NCBI RefSeq assembly: GCF_000969835.1
Contig: NZ_KQ033913.1
Span: forward strand, 124,001-188,000
Origin: Parabacteroides goldsteinii DSM 19448 = WAL 12034
GTDB taxonomy: Bacteria > Bacteroidota > Bacteroidia > Bacteroidales > Tannerellaceae
Reading direction: 5' to 3'
DNA length: 64,000 nt
Shown: piece by piece, positions 8,787 through 15,991 of the stretch
How positions within the stretch are numbered: the first letter of the stretch is position 1
Layout: each line of letters begins with the position of its first letter
Program-made: the position numbers and the translations under genes
The notes under the pieces: generated by a model
What the model was told of the DNA's origin: nothing
Database searches by the model: none
The model's input: the letters and a program-made list of their open reading frames with translations, nothing else

Positions 8787-9104
8787 ATGTACGTAATCGT
8801 AGAAATTAACGGACAACAGTTCAAAGCTGAAGAAGGTAAGAAGTTGTTCGTTCATCACATTCAGAACGCAGAAAGCGGTGCTGTTGTTGAGTTTGACAAA
8901 GTGTTGTTGGTTGACAACAACGGAGAAGTTAAAGTAGGTGTTCCTACAGTAGAAGGCGCAAAGGTAGTATGTGAAGTACTGTCTCCGCTGGTAAAAGGTG
9001 ATAAAGTGCTGATCTTCCACAAGAAGAGAAGAAAAGGTTATCGTAAACTGAACGGTCACCGTCAGCAGTTCACTGAAGTGAGTATTAAAGAAATTGTTGC
9101 TTAA
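8787..9104 (+). CDS. rplU: 50S ribosomal protein L21
   Basis: The 105-residue product is a full-length L21: it starts [20 protein letters not shown] and ends in the basic tail [21 protein letters not shown]21 binds 23S rRNA next to L20 in the large subunit. It is followed 22 bases later by rpmA, the conserved L21-L27 pair. The codon choice (many GTA, AAA, GGT) and even composition mark it as a highly expressed gene, in contrast with the AT-rich accessory operon before it. Confidence 0.97.
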   Translation: MYVIVEINGQQFKAEEGKKLFVHHIQNAESGAVVEFDKVLLVDNNGEVKVGVPTVEGAKVVCEVLSPLVKGDKVLIFHKKRRKGYRKLNGHRQQFTEVSIKEIVA

Positions 9105-9126
9105 CGTTTAAAGGAGAAAAGAAGAA

Positions 9127-9393
9127 ATGGCACATAAGAAAGGTGTGGGTAGTTCTAAGAACGGCCGTGAATCACAAAGTAAAAGATTAGGTGTTAAGCT
9201 TTTTGGTGGTGAAGTTGCTAAAGCTGGTAACATTTTGGTTCGCCAGAGAGGTACAGTTCATCATCCGGGCGTAAACGTTGGTATCGGTAAAGATCATACG
9301 TTGTATGCATTGAAAGATGGTGTTGTAACTTTCCACAAAGGAAAAGAAAACCGTTCTTTCGTTTCTATTAAAGAGGTTGTAGCAGAAGCATAA
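9127..9393 (+). CDS. rpmA: 50S ribosomal protein L27
   Basis: The 88-residue product starts [20 protein letters not shown] and contains [19 protein letters not shown], the full L27 core. L27 reaches with its N-terminus into the peptidyl-transferase centre; here the start is directly at MAHKKG, so there is no N-terminal extension of the Firmicutes type that needs cleavage. A purine-rich stretch (AAAGGAGAAAAGAAGA) lies just before the ATG. A good terminator follows at 9419-9453. Confidence 0.97.
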   Translation: MAHKKGVGSSKNGRESQSKRLGVKLFGGEVAKAGNILVRQRGTVHHPGVNVGIGKDHTLYALKDGVVTFHKGKENRSFVSIKEVVAEA

Positions 9394-9418
9394 TCGTTTT
9401 TGTTCAATAAAGAATAGG

Positions 9419-9453
9419 AAAAGCGGAATGTCTGAAAAGATGTTCCGCTTTTT
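9419..9453 (+). terminator. Terminator after rplU-rpmA
   Basis: AAAAGCGGAA (9419-9428) pairs with TTCCGCTTTT (9443-9452) and is followed by a short T-run. The stem is 10 bp with a 14-base loop. Confidence 0.8.
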
Positions 9454-9489
9454 GTATTTTGGAGATTTTGTTTTGAATGCAGTAGTGAA

Positions 9490-9903
9490 ATGGGAAAGGA
9501 AATCAATTATTTGGTAATGGCTATTTTGTTGATAGGCATGGCATTACTGTTGGGAGGAGGATACGGATTATACTCTATCCGGCAGGCTGAAAAGGCGTAT
9601 GAATCGACGGTCGGTATAGTTAAGCGTGTGGATTATAAAAGGGTGCGCAGGCACCGGAAAGTACTGACCAAATGTGAGATATTGTTGAGATATGATACCC
9701 ATCGGTATGGTGAGTTGAGTGTTTTGAAAGAACCTATTCTTTCTTTGTGGGGGAAGGGTGATGAAATCCGGATCCTTTATCATCCGGAACGACCCCGGGA
9801 GGTCCGGTTTCCGGTTTGTGAGAAATGGCTGTGGAGTATTCTGCTTGTGGGCGGGGTCGTTTGTGTAGGTGGCGGATTGGCTTTGAGAAGTAAAAATGTG
9901 TAA
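9490..9903 (+). CDS. DUF3592-like membrane protein
   Basis: The 137-residue protein has a first membrane segment at about residues 7-27 (LVMAILLIGMALLLGGGYGL) and a second at about 112-130 (WLWSILLVGGVVCVGGG). Between them is a beta-rich soluble part with RYDTHRYGELSV and IRILYHPERPREVRF, the pattern of DUF3592 proteins. Function is not known. The start at 9490 falls soon after the rpmA terminator. The end overlaps the next gene by 8 bases, so both are probably expressed together. Confidence 0.65.
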   Translation: MGKEINYLVMAILLIGMALLLGGGYGLYSIRQAEKAYESTVGIVKRVDYKRVRRHRKVLTKCEILLRYDTHRYGELSVLKEPILSLWGKGDEIRILYHPERPREVRFPVCEKWLWSILLVGGVVCVGGGLALRSKNV

Positions 9904-10378
9904 GAACTATTTTAAATATAGCAATATGTACGACGATAAATATAACTTTTGTGAAAACGCACCCGGTGATTTCAGTTTTTGTCTGAACGCAGACTGTGCT
10001 TCGGCTGGCGAATGCCTTAGAGGATTGGCTGCCCGCGACCTGACAGAGAAGATGGTTGTTGTGTCTGTTATAAATCCGCTGTTGGTTGATTCCATGGGCG
10101 TTTCGTCTTGCCGTTTCTTTCGCAAGGCGGAGAAGGTACGTGTGGCTTACGGATTCAAACGAGCATTGGCGAAGGTGGAGTCAGGGAAAGTTCGCATGGT
10201 ACGTTCCTTTATGTGCGGCATAGTGTGTCAGCGCGACTATTATTATCTGTTGCGTGGGGATAAGCCTCTCTATCCGCATATGCAGAAGAAAGTCGTTGAG
10301 ATCTTGATACGATGTGGACTGGAAGAGCCTATCGAGTTCGACCGTTACGAATGGCATTATGAATGGAATAAGCTGTAA
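9896..10378 (+). CDS. DUF6078-like cysteine-containing protein
   Basis: The 160-residue protein has five cysteines in its first half (FCENAPGDFSFCLNADCASAGECLRG), then basic and aromatic stretches. It resembles DUF6078, a Bacteroidales family that I recall with moderate confidence. The cysteine spacing could hold a metal, but no known metal motif fits. No signal peptide or membrane segment is visible. It overlaps the DUF3592 gene by 8 bases. An array of 22-bp-period palindromes begins 7 bases after its stop codon. Confidence 0.55.
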   Translation: MCKNYFKYSNMYDDKYNFCENAPGDFSFCLNADCASAGECLRGLAARDLTEKMVVVSVINPLLVDSMGVSSCRFFRKAEKVRVAYGFKRALAKVESGKVRMVRSFMCGIVCQRDYYYLLRGDKPLYPHMQKKVVEILIRCGLEEPIEFDRYEWHYEWNKL

Positions 10379-10384
10379 TCTGTT

Positions 10385-10468
10385 TTGCATCCAACTGCTT
10401 ATACAATTGCATTCGGTAGTGCAAAGGTTTGCATTGACTAATGCAAATTCTTGCATTCTATTGTGCAA
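10385..10468. repeat. 22-bp-period palindrome array, TTGCATT type
   Basis: Three 18-bp dyads of the form TTGCATT-N4-AATGCAA, with mismatches in some second arms, begin at 10407, 10429 and 10451. A half-degenerate copy begins at 10385. The period is exactly 22 bp, and half-sites alternate orientation about every 11 bp. The stretch 10379-10709 holds no complete gene: only this array, a 17-codon open frame at 10483, and a -7-like TATATTTG (10674-10681) before the ATPase gene. Confidence 0.7.
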
Positions 10469-10709
10469 AGACGTCAGGATAGTATGGAAAAACTGAAAAG
10501 AAGCCGGAAAGGGAAGTGGATGGTTCCGGTTTTATGATGGTTGTTTTCAAAATTTACGGTCAAAAAGCAAAATAAATTGGTGGAAAATGCAGAAAGGTCT
10601 ATATTTCCGTCTATGCAGGCTGTCTCTAATCCATAAAAAGTTGTTTGAATTATGATTTTGTCGTTTAATTTGTTATATTTGCGAAAGAATTGCAAATTAG
10701 GAGGATAAA

Positions 10710-11954
10710 ATGATACTTGAAATTCGTTTGAGCAACTTCTTCTCAATTAAAGATGAGGTAGTACTGGATATGCAGGCAGCAAGCATACAGACTAAAAAGG
10801 CAAAGGAACTTGAAGAAAATACATTTGTATGCGGTGATGAACGGTTGCTTAAAACTGTTGCCATTTATGGTGCAAATGCCTCAGGAAAGAGCAGTGTTAT
10901 CAAGGCTATTCGCGCTTGTGTGGGAATGATATTCTCATCTCACAATTACAACGAGAATACGATATTTGCCTTTACTCCGTTCAAATTCGGGGGCATTGGC
11001 AGGCCAAGCACATTCTTAATTCGCTTCCTTCTTGAAGGTATCGAATATGAATATTCTTTTGAACTCAATAAAGTTGAGATATTGAAAGAGGCACTGTATT
11101 ATTATCCGAATGGTCGTCGTTCACTGGTATTTTCTCGTGATGAGACAAAGGGACCCGACAAAAAGGATATCTATGAATTCCGCTCGGTGATTCGCCGCCC
11201 TATGGATGTTGCTGCTAACACCTCCAAGAAAACGCTTTTCGTATCGCGTGCCAGCCAGATGGACCGAGATGTCGCAAAAGATGTTTTTAGATATTTCAAT
11301 GAGCGTTTTATTCTGAATTATTTCGGATATAATTCGTTCTCTGTCGAGCGCTTGTTGAATGAGAACAAAGAGCAGTTCCTTAATGTGCTGCGAATTGCCG
11401 ACAGCGACATTGTCAAAATCGACAGCCGGCACGAGAATAAAGTCCTGTCTACTGCGGTGATTGATCCGGCTGAAAACCAGATATTGTCGGTAGAGGATAT
11501 TCAGAAATCGCAGTTGGTTATTACTACCTACCACAAGAATAATCCGGATATACCCTTCAATTTTTTTACTGAAGAGTCTGATGGGACACAGCGTTTATTC
11601 AATATGATGCTGACGATTCTGGATATCGTCAAGAATAATAAAATCTTGTTGATAGATGAAATCGAGACGCAGCTGCATATAAAACTGGTAGAGTATATTA
11701 TCGGTTTGTTCAATAAAAGTGAATCGGCGCAGTTGATATATACTACGCATAATACATATCTGCTTAATACCAATAAGTTGCGTAAGGATCAGATATATTT
11801 TGTCAACAAACGGGATGACGGGTCCTCGGATTTGTATTCGCTGTTTGATTACAAAGATTTTCGCGACGGACTAGATGCAGAAAAGGCATATCTGCAAGGT
11901 CGTTTTGATGCCATCCCGTATATTGACGAACAGGCGGATAGTTTTATAAAATAG
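10710..11954 (+). CDS. RloA/AbiLi-like AAA15 ATPase
   Basis: The 414-residue ABC/SMC-type ATPase has Walker A GANASGKSS (residues 54-62), a signature-like region EESDGTQRLFNMML and Walker B ILLIDEIETQLH followed by a switch-type TTHNTYLL. It has no long coiled coil, as is usual in AAA15/RloA proteins. Such ATPases pair with RloB-type Toprim-like proteins in phage-defence systems such as AbiL (AbiLi/AbiLii). The partner follows 8 bases after the stop. The ATPase is thought to sense infection and control the partner; here that is inference from family and pairing. TATATTTG at 10674-10681 is a possible -7 box. Confidence 0.8.
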   Translation: MILEIRLSNFFSIKDEVVLDMQAASIQTKKAKELEENTFVCGDERLLKTVAIYGANASGKSSVIKAIRACVGMIFSSHNYNENTIFAFTPFKFGGIGRPSTFLIRFLLEGIEYEYSFELNKVEILKEALYYYPNGRRSLVFSRDETKGPDKKDIYEFRSVIRRPMDVAANTSKKTLFVSRASQMDRDVAKDVFRYFNERFILNYFGYNSFSVERLLNENKEQFLNVLRIADSDIVKIDSRHENKVLSTAVIDPAENQILSVEDIQKSQLVITTYHKNNPDIPFNFFTEESDGTQRLFNMMLTILDIVKNNKILLIDEIETQLHIKLVEYIIGLFNKSESAQLIYTTHNTYLLNTNKLRKDQIYFVNKRDDGSSDLYSLFDYKDFRDGLDAEKAYLQGRFDAIPYIDEQADSFIK

Positions 11955-11962
11955 AAATCGAT

Positions 11963-12505
11963 ATGGGACGACAAATAAGAAAATCTAAAGGTAAAACAAT
12001 GAAACCAAACTTCTTTGTTTTCTGTGAGGGGGAGTCTGAGGTTGCCTATATCAGTCACCTTCGTTCGCAATACCGTGCGCCTATTCAGATTATCCCTAGA
12101 AAGAGCGATTCGAACATATCCGTTCGGTATATAGAGAATTGTAAACGGGAATATGTTGCAACCAAAAATGATAAAACATTTCTAATGTTTGACCTAGATG
12201 TGGACGGAATGCTGGAACACCTGCAAAGTATTCCGGATGCGGTATTGCTGGTGTCGAATCCATGTATTGAGTTGTGGTATTTACTGCACTTTGAGGAGTG
12301 TCATGCCGAACTAACTCAAAACACTTGCATAAAAAAATTGAAAAGACATCTTGAACACTACACAAAGGGAACTTTGGCATTGAATGAGAAACAGCTACTG
12401 TCTGACAAGACATCAGAAGCAACGGCAAGAGCCAAGGTGTTGGAGATATATAATAATCCATCAACTACCGTCTATAAAATGACAGACTTGCTGGAAAGTT
12501 TGTAA
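11963..12505 (+). CDS. RloB/AbiLii-like Toprim-family protein
   Basis: The 180-residue protein matches Rlo[18 protein letters not shown] (residues 18-34) carries the conserved Glu, MFDLDVDG the Asp pair, and [15 protein letters not shown] the downstream signature. Together these form a Toprim-like metal site expected in a nuclease effector. It lies directly behind the RloA-like ATPase. A second possible start is M13 (12 codons later). Its last 45 bases overlap the 3' end of the convergent histidine-kinase gene, with no terminator between them, which suggests the defence pair was placed next to the kinase by insertion or deletion. Confidence 0.8.
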   Translation: MGRQIRKSKGKTMKPNFFVFCEGESEVAYISHLRSQYRAPIQIIPRKSDSNISVRYIENCKREYVATKNDKTFLMFDLDVDGMLEHLQSIPDAVLLVSNPCIELWYLLHFEECHAELTQNTCIKKLKRHLEHYTKGTLALNEKQLLSDKTSEATARAKVLEIYNNPSTTVYKMTDLLESL

Positions 12506-13717
12506 TTTCTTACTGAATAGGATAGTGAAGGCACTTCCTTCTTTCTCCTGGCTTTGCACGTGCAGCTTTCCGTTATGCAGTTTGACGATTTCCCGGGAAA
12601 TGCTCAGGCCGATGCCGTTACCGTTTTTCTTGGTACTGAAAAATGGAATGAAAATCTTGTCGCGGATTGAGTCTGGGATGCCCCTGCCATTATCGGCAAC
12701 GGTGATGTAAGGATGTCCTTCTGAGTCATACCCTGAGAAAAGATGTATTTGCGGATTCTTTTTTTCACTTGTGGCATAGGTGGCATTGGTTATGAAGTTG
12801 ATGATAACCTGTTCTATCAAATCCCTGTCCATAAAGGCGGTGACTTCCGGAGCGTTTGTTTTTAGCGTGAAAGCGATCCCTTTTTGTTGAAGGGAAGGAT
12901 TCATCAGGGAATGAACAGAACTCAGCAAATCATAGAGATTATATGATTTCATATCAGGTACTATCTTTTGGCTTAGATTGCGATAGGTTTCGGCAAAGCG
13001 CAGTAGGCCTTCACTTCGCCGGTGAATTGTGTCCATCGCCAGTTCCATATCTTCCAGATTCGTAGTAGACGGTTCGGATACATTTTCTTTCAATGTATGT
13101 ATTTTTCTTCTGAGCGTATCCGAGAGGGATGAGACAGGGACGATAGAATTCATAATCTCATGAGTCATTACATTGAGTAATCCTTTCCAGGCACCCGATT
13201 CGACTTCTTCCATCGTTGCACTTACATTATGGAATGCAATCAGTTTGTAGGTTTTTCCTCCAGTTTGAAAGACGGAAGCGTTTGTCATTGTTTTGATGGT
13301 TTGCTTCCGGGCATGGATCGTTATCAGGGTACTTTTGTTTACCGGGATATCGAGCAGTTCATTGAAAAGGTTTTCGTTTAGCTTTTTCAGCCAGTTGATA
13401 TTCTTGATATGAGGAATGTTGAGCATGGTCGTAAAAGAGTCATTCATCCATAGTGATTCATGAGTTTCCACATCATAGGCGAGGATGCCTGTATCAACCA
13501 GTTCCAGCATCTCTTTCAGGTAATGCTGCTGCGCTTCTTTCTCGGCCGCCAGATTCAGGAAGGCATCCGTGATAGATTGGAACCGGGGGGATTTCCTTGA
13601 AAAATCTCTGTTAATGATGGACTCGGTAAATTCGTCGATATCCTGTTTTGTTTTCCTGCGTACATATATTATATATAGCAGAAGTATAACGATTAGGATG
13701 GATAGGGCGATCGTCAT
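12461..13717 (-). CDS. Membrane sensor histidine kinase
   Basis: The 418-residue kinase has one N-terminal membrane helix (residues 3-19), a PAS-like region (about 65-165), the phospho-acceptor in VMTHEIMNS (H186), an N box with [10 protein letters not shown] and ATP-lid motifs VADNGRGIP and NGNGIGLS. The short extracytoplasmic part (no large sensor loop) suggests sensing inside the membrane or cytoplasm. Its start overlaps the stop of the response regulator as ATGA (13714-13717), so regulator and kinase form one operon. Its last 15 codons overlap the RloB-like gene on the other strand. The C-terminal tail after the ATPase domain may therefore be longer than in relatives. Confidence 0.9.
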   Translation of the reverse strand: MTIALSILIVILLLYIIYVRRKTKQDIDEFTESIINRDFSRKSPRFQSITDAFLNLAAEKEAQQHYLKEMLELVDTGILAYDVETHESLWMNDSFTTMLNIPHIKNINWLKKLNENLFNELLDIPVNKSTLITIHARKQTIKTMTNASVFQTGGKTYKLIAFHNVSATMEEVESGAWKGLLNVMTHEIMNSIVPVSSLSDTLRRKIHTLKENVSEPSTTNLEDMELAMDTIHRRSEGLLRFAETYRNLSQKIVPDMKSYNLYDLLSSVHSLMNPSLQQKGIAFTLKTNAPEVTAFMDRDLIEQVIINFITNATYATSEKKNPQIHLFSGYDSEGHPYITVADNGRGIPDSIRDKIFIPFFSTKKNGNGIGLSISREIVKLHNGKLHVQSQEKEGSAFTILFSKKLQTFQQVCHFIDGS

Positions 13718-15066
13718 AGTCCGTGTTTTTCTAGCCGGCGGTATAAGGCTCCCCGGGTTAATCCCAGTTCTTTTGCCGCTTGCGATATGTTTCCGTTATG
13801 TTTTTGAATGACCTGTTCGATGGCTGTCTTTTCCAGATCATCCAGATTATGTGTCGGTATCGGTTGGGCATTTTCTTCCTGTTGCTCCAAGGGAGAGAAG
13901 GTGATGTCTTCCGCTTTCAGTACATCGCTGTCGGCCATGATAACGCCTCTTTCTATGGTGTATTGCAGCTCGCGTACGTTGCCGGGGTAATGATACAGCA
14001 TCAGTTTCTTTTTGGCTGAGTCGGCTAAACGGAACTTTTGTTTGAAATACTTTTTCTCATACATTTTCAGGAAATGTTCTGCCAGCAGGATAATATCTTC
14101 GCCTCGTTCACGTAGAGGCGGTACGGTTATCTCTACTGTATTGATTCGGTAAATCAAGTCTTTACGAAACTTTGCTTCGTTGGCTAACTCCCGTAATGGC
14201 AGGTTGGTTGCTGACAGCAGACGGATATCTACCGGCATCGGGGTATTGGCTCCGAGGCGAGTCACTTCACGGTTTTGCAGTACGGTCAACAGTTTGGCCT
14301 GCTGTTGCAAAGTTATATTTCCGATTTCATCCAGGAAAAGTGTCCCTTTATCTGCTGCCTCGATTAAACCGGTACGATCTTCACGCGCATCTGTAAATGC
14401 TCCCTTTTTATGTCCGAAAAGTTCGCTCTCGAAAAGGGTTTCCGTCAGGGAACCTACGTCTACTTTTACAAATGGCTGATTCCGGCGAAGGGATGACTGA
14501 TAGATGTAGCGGGCAACAAGATCTTTTCCTGTTCCGTTTTCTCCCAGGATCAATATATTAGCATCGGTAGGTGCTATCTTTTGTAATTTATGGAACAAAA
14601 GCTGCATGCTTTCCGAGTTTCCGATAATCTCTATATCAGTATTTCTTTTATTTGTTTTCTCTTTACTGTCCGGAGTTGCCTGTTTCCGAAGTGTCTCCGA
14701 CAGGATATTCAGCAGATGCTCGTTATGCCAGGGTTTGACGATAAAGTCGGCCGCCCCTTCTTTTAGGCTTTTGATGGCTAGGTCTATATCTGCATAGGCT
14801 GTAATCATAATGACTGACAGGGAAGGTTTCCGTTTCTTTATTTCCTTCAGCCAGAACAGACCTTCGTTACCGGTGTTGATGGAGCTTCTGAAGTTCATAT
14901 CCAACAAAATAATGTCTATGTCATTCTCTGTGACCAGCTTATGAATGTTGTCCGGGTTTGTTTCTGTCAGTATTGTTTTCACTTCCATCTTCAGCAAAAA
15001 ACGTACGGCGGTCAGAACGTCTTTATCATCATCAACAATCAGTATATTTGCCTGGTGTAAGTTCAT
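13714..15066 (-). CDS. Sigma-54-dependent response regulator (NtrC family)
   Basis: The 450-residue protein has a receiver domain (acidic pair D12/D13, phospho-site D56, K111), an AAA+ domain (Walker A GENGTGKD at 175-182, Walker B LFLDEIGN at 243-250) and a C-terminal Fis-type helix-turn-helix (ISQAAKELGLTRGALYRRLE). The loop that touches sigma-54, usually GAFTGA, reads GAFTDA (222-227); Asp in place of the second Gly occurs in Bacteroidetes homologues. It would activate a sigma-54 promoter, and a good candidate with paired palindromes lies in the divergent region at 15135-15241, in front of the ABC exporter. It is co-transcribed with its kinase. Confidence 0.93.
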   Translation of the reverse strand: MNLHQANILIVDDDKDVLTAVRFLLKMEVKTILTETNPDNIHKLVTENDIDIILLDMNFRSSINTGNEGLFWLKEIKKRKPSLSVIMITAYADIDLAIKSLKEGAADFIVKPWHNEHLLNILSETLRKQATPDSKEKTNKRNTDIEIIGNSESMQLLFHKLQKIAPTDANILILGENGTGKDLVARYIYQSSLRRNQPFVKVDVGSLTETLFESELFGHKKGAFTDAREDRTGLIEAADKGTLFLDEIGNITLQQQAKLLTVLQNREVTRLGANTPMPVDIRLLSATNLPLRELANEAKFRKDLIYRINTVEITVPPLRERGEDIILLAEHFLKMYEKKYFKQKFRLADSAKKKLMLYHYPGNVRELQYTIERGVIMADSDVLKAEDITFSPLEQQEENAQPIPTHNLDDLEKTAIEQVIQKHNGNISQAAKELGLTRGALYRRLEKHGL

Positions 15067-15134
15067 AATTACTCTTGTTAGTAGGTTGCAAATATATCAA
15101 GAATGGAGTGAATGCCCAAGCTGTTCCTGTTTTT

Positions 15135-15172
15135 TGTCTGTAGGCAGACATAAGGTGTCCGTTTATGGACAC
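15135..15172. promoter_or_regulatory. Paired palindromes, candidate enhancer for the NtrC-type regulator
   Basis: TGTCTG-TAGG-CAGACA (15135-15150) and GTGTCC-GTTTAT-GGACAC (15155-15172) are both perfect dyads. Both share TGTC-N8-GACA, with centres exactly 21 bp apart (two helical turns). They lie about 60-90 bp before the sigma-54 promoter, a normal enhancer distance, and next to the regulator gene itself. Confidence 0.7.
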
Positions 15173-15225
15173 TATTCAAGGGCGGTCGTTTTGTTAATGG
15201 GTTAATATATTGGGGATTGCTGTTT

Positions 15226-15241
15226 TGGCATATCAATTGTT
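15226..15241 (+). promoter_or_regulatory. Candidate sigma-54 promoter for the ABC exporter
   Basis: TGGCATATCAATTGTT matches TGGCAYR-N4-TTGCW with one mismatch (T for C in TTGC). The GG and GT elements are the required 12 bases apart. Transcription would begin near 15252, about 29 bases before the ATP-binding protein gene. Confidence 0.7.
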
Positions 15242-15280
15242 CCGGATTTATATGTAACATGCTAAATTATTCATAAGACT

Positions 15281-15979
15281 ATGATTAGAATAAATGATTT
15301 GAGGAAAGTCTACAGGACGGAAGAGGTGGAGACAATTGCTTTGGATAATATGTCGCTTCATGTAAAGGAACATGAGTTTGTTGCCATTATGGGACCGTCG
15401 GGATGTGGAAAGTCTACTTTACTGAATATACTGGGATTGCTTGACGATCCTGATTCGGGTTCCTATCTTTTTAATGGGGTTGAGGTTACCGGATTAAATG
15501 AAGACAAACGTTGCGATTTGCGAAGGGAGAATATCGGTTTTGTTTTCCAGAATTTCAATCTGATAGAAGAGTTAACTGTATTTGAGAATATCGAATTGCC
15601 GTTGGAAAATTGTGGAATGAAAGCCTCCCTCCGCAAAATGAAAGTAGAGAAAGCCTTGAAAAGCGTCCTTCTCAATCATCGCCGTAACTATTTCCCGTCG
15701 CAGCTTTCGGGCGGACAACAGCAGCGTGTGGCGATTGCCCGGGCAATTGTCAATGATCCGAAACTGATCCTTGCAGATGAACCAACCGGAAACCTGGATA
15801 GTCGCAATGGCCTGGAAATAATGGATCTGCTGACTATGCTCAATGATGCCGGAACCACGATCGTTATGGTAACACACAGTGAACACGATGCCCGTTACAG
15901 CCACCGGATTATTCATATGCTGGATGGGAAACCTGTTTCGGAAAATTTCCTGAAAGAATTAGCTTATACCGCAAACTAA
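15281..15979 (+). CDS. ABC transporter ATP-binding protein (MacB/LolD type)
   Basis: The 232-residue ATPase has Walker [10 protein letters not shown] (about residues 39-47), the Q-loop FVFQNFNL, signature LSGGQQQRV and Walker [12 protein letters not shown], then the H-loop MVTHSEHD. The TGNLD block is typical of the MacB/LolD/FtsE group that works with FtsX-like permeases. Its permease follows 12 bases downstream. The pair lies divergent from the sigma-54 two-component genes and behind the predicted sigma-54 promoter, so envelope stress or an antimicrobial signal is a plausible inducer (inference). Confidence 0.92.
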   Translation: MIRINDLRKVYRTEEVETIALDNMSLHVKEHEFVAIMGPSGCGKSTLLNILGLLDDPDSGSYLFNGVEVTGLNEDKRCDLRRENIGFVFQNFNLIEELTVFENIELPLENCGMKASLRKMKVEKALKSVLLNHRRNYFPSQLSGGQQQRVAIARAIVNDPKLILADEPTGNLDSRNGLEIMDLLTMLNDAGTTIVMVTHSEHDARYSHRIIHMLDGKPVSENFLKELAYTAN

Positions 15980-15991
15980 AAAACTTACACA

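Noticed and set aside
10385..10468. CRISPR array
   Set aside because: The 22-bp period is too short, the spacers are only 4 bases and no cas genes are near. The same holds for 19170-19229 and 54585-54666.
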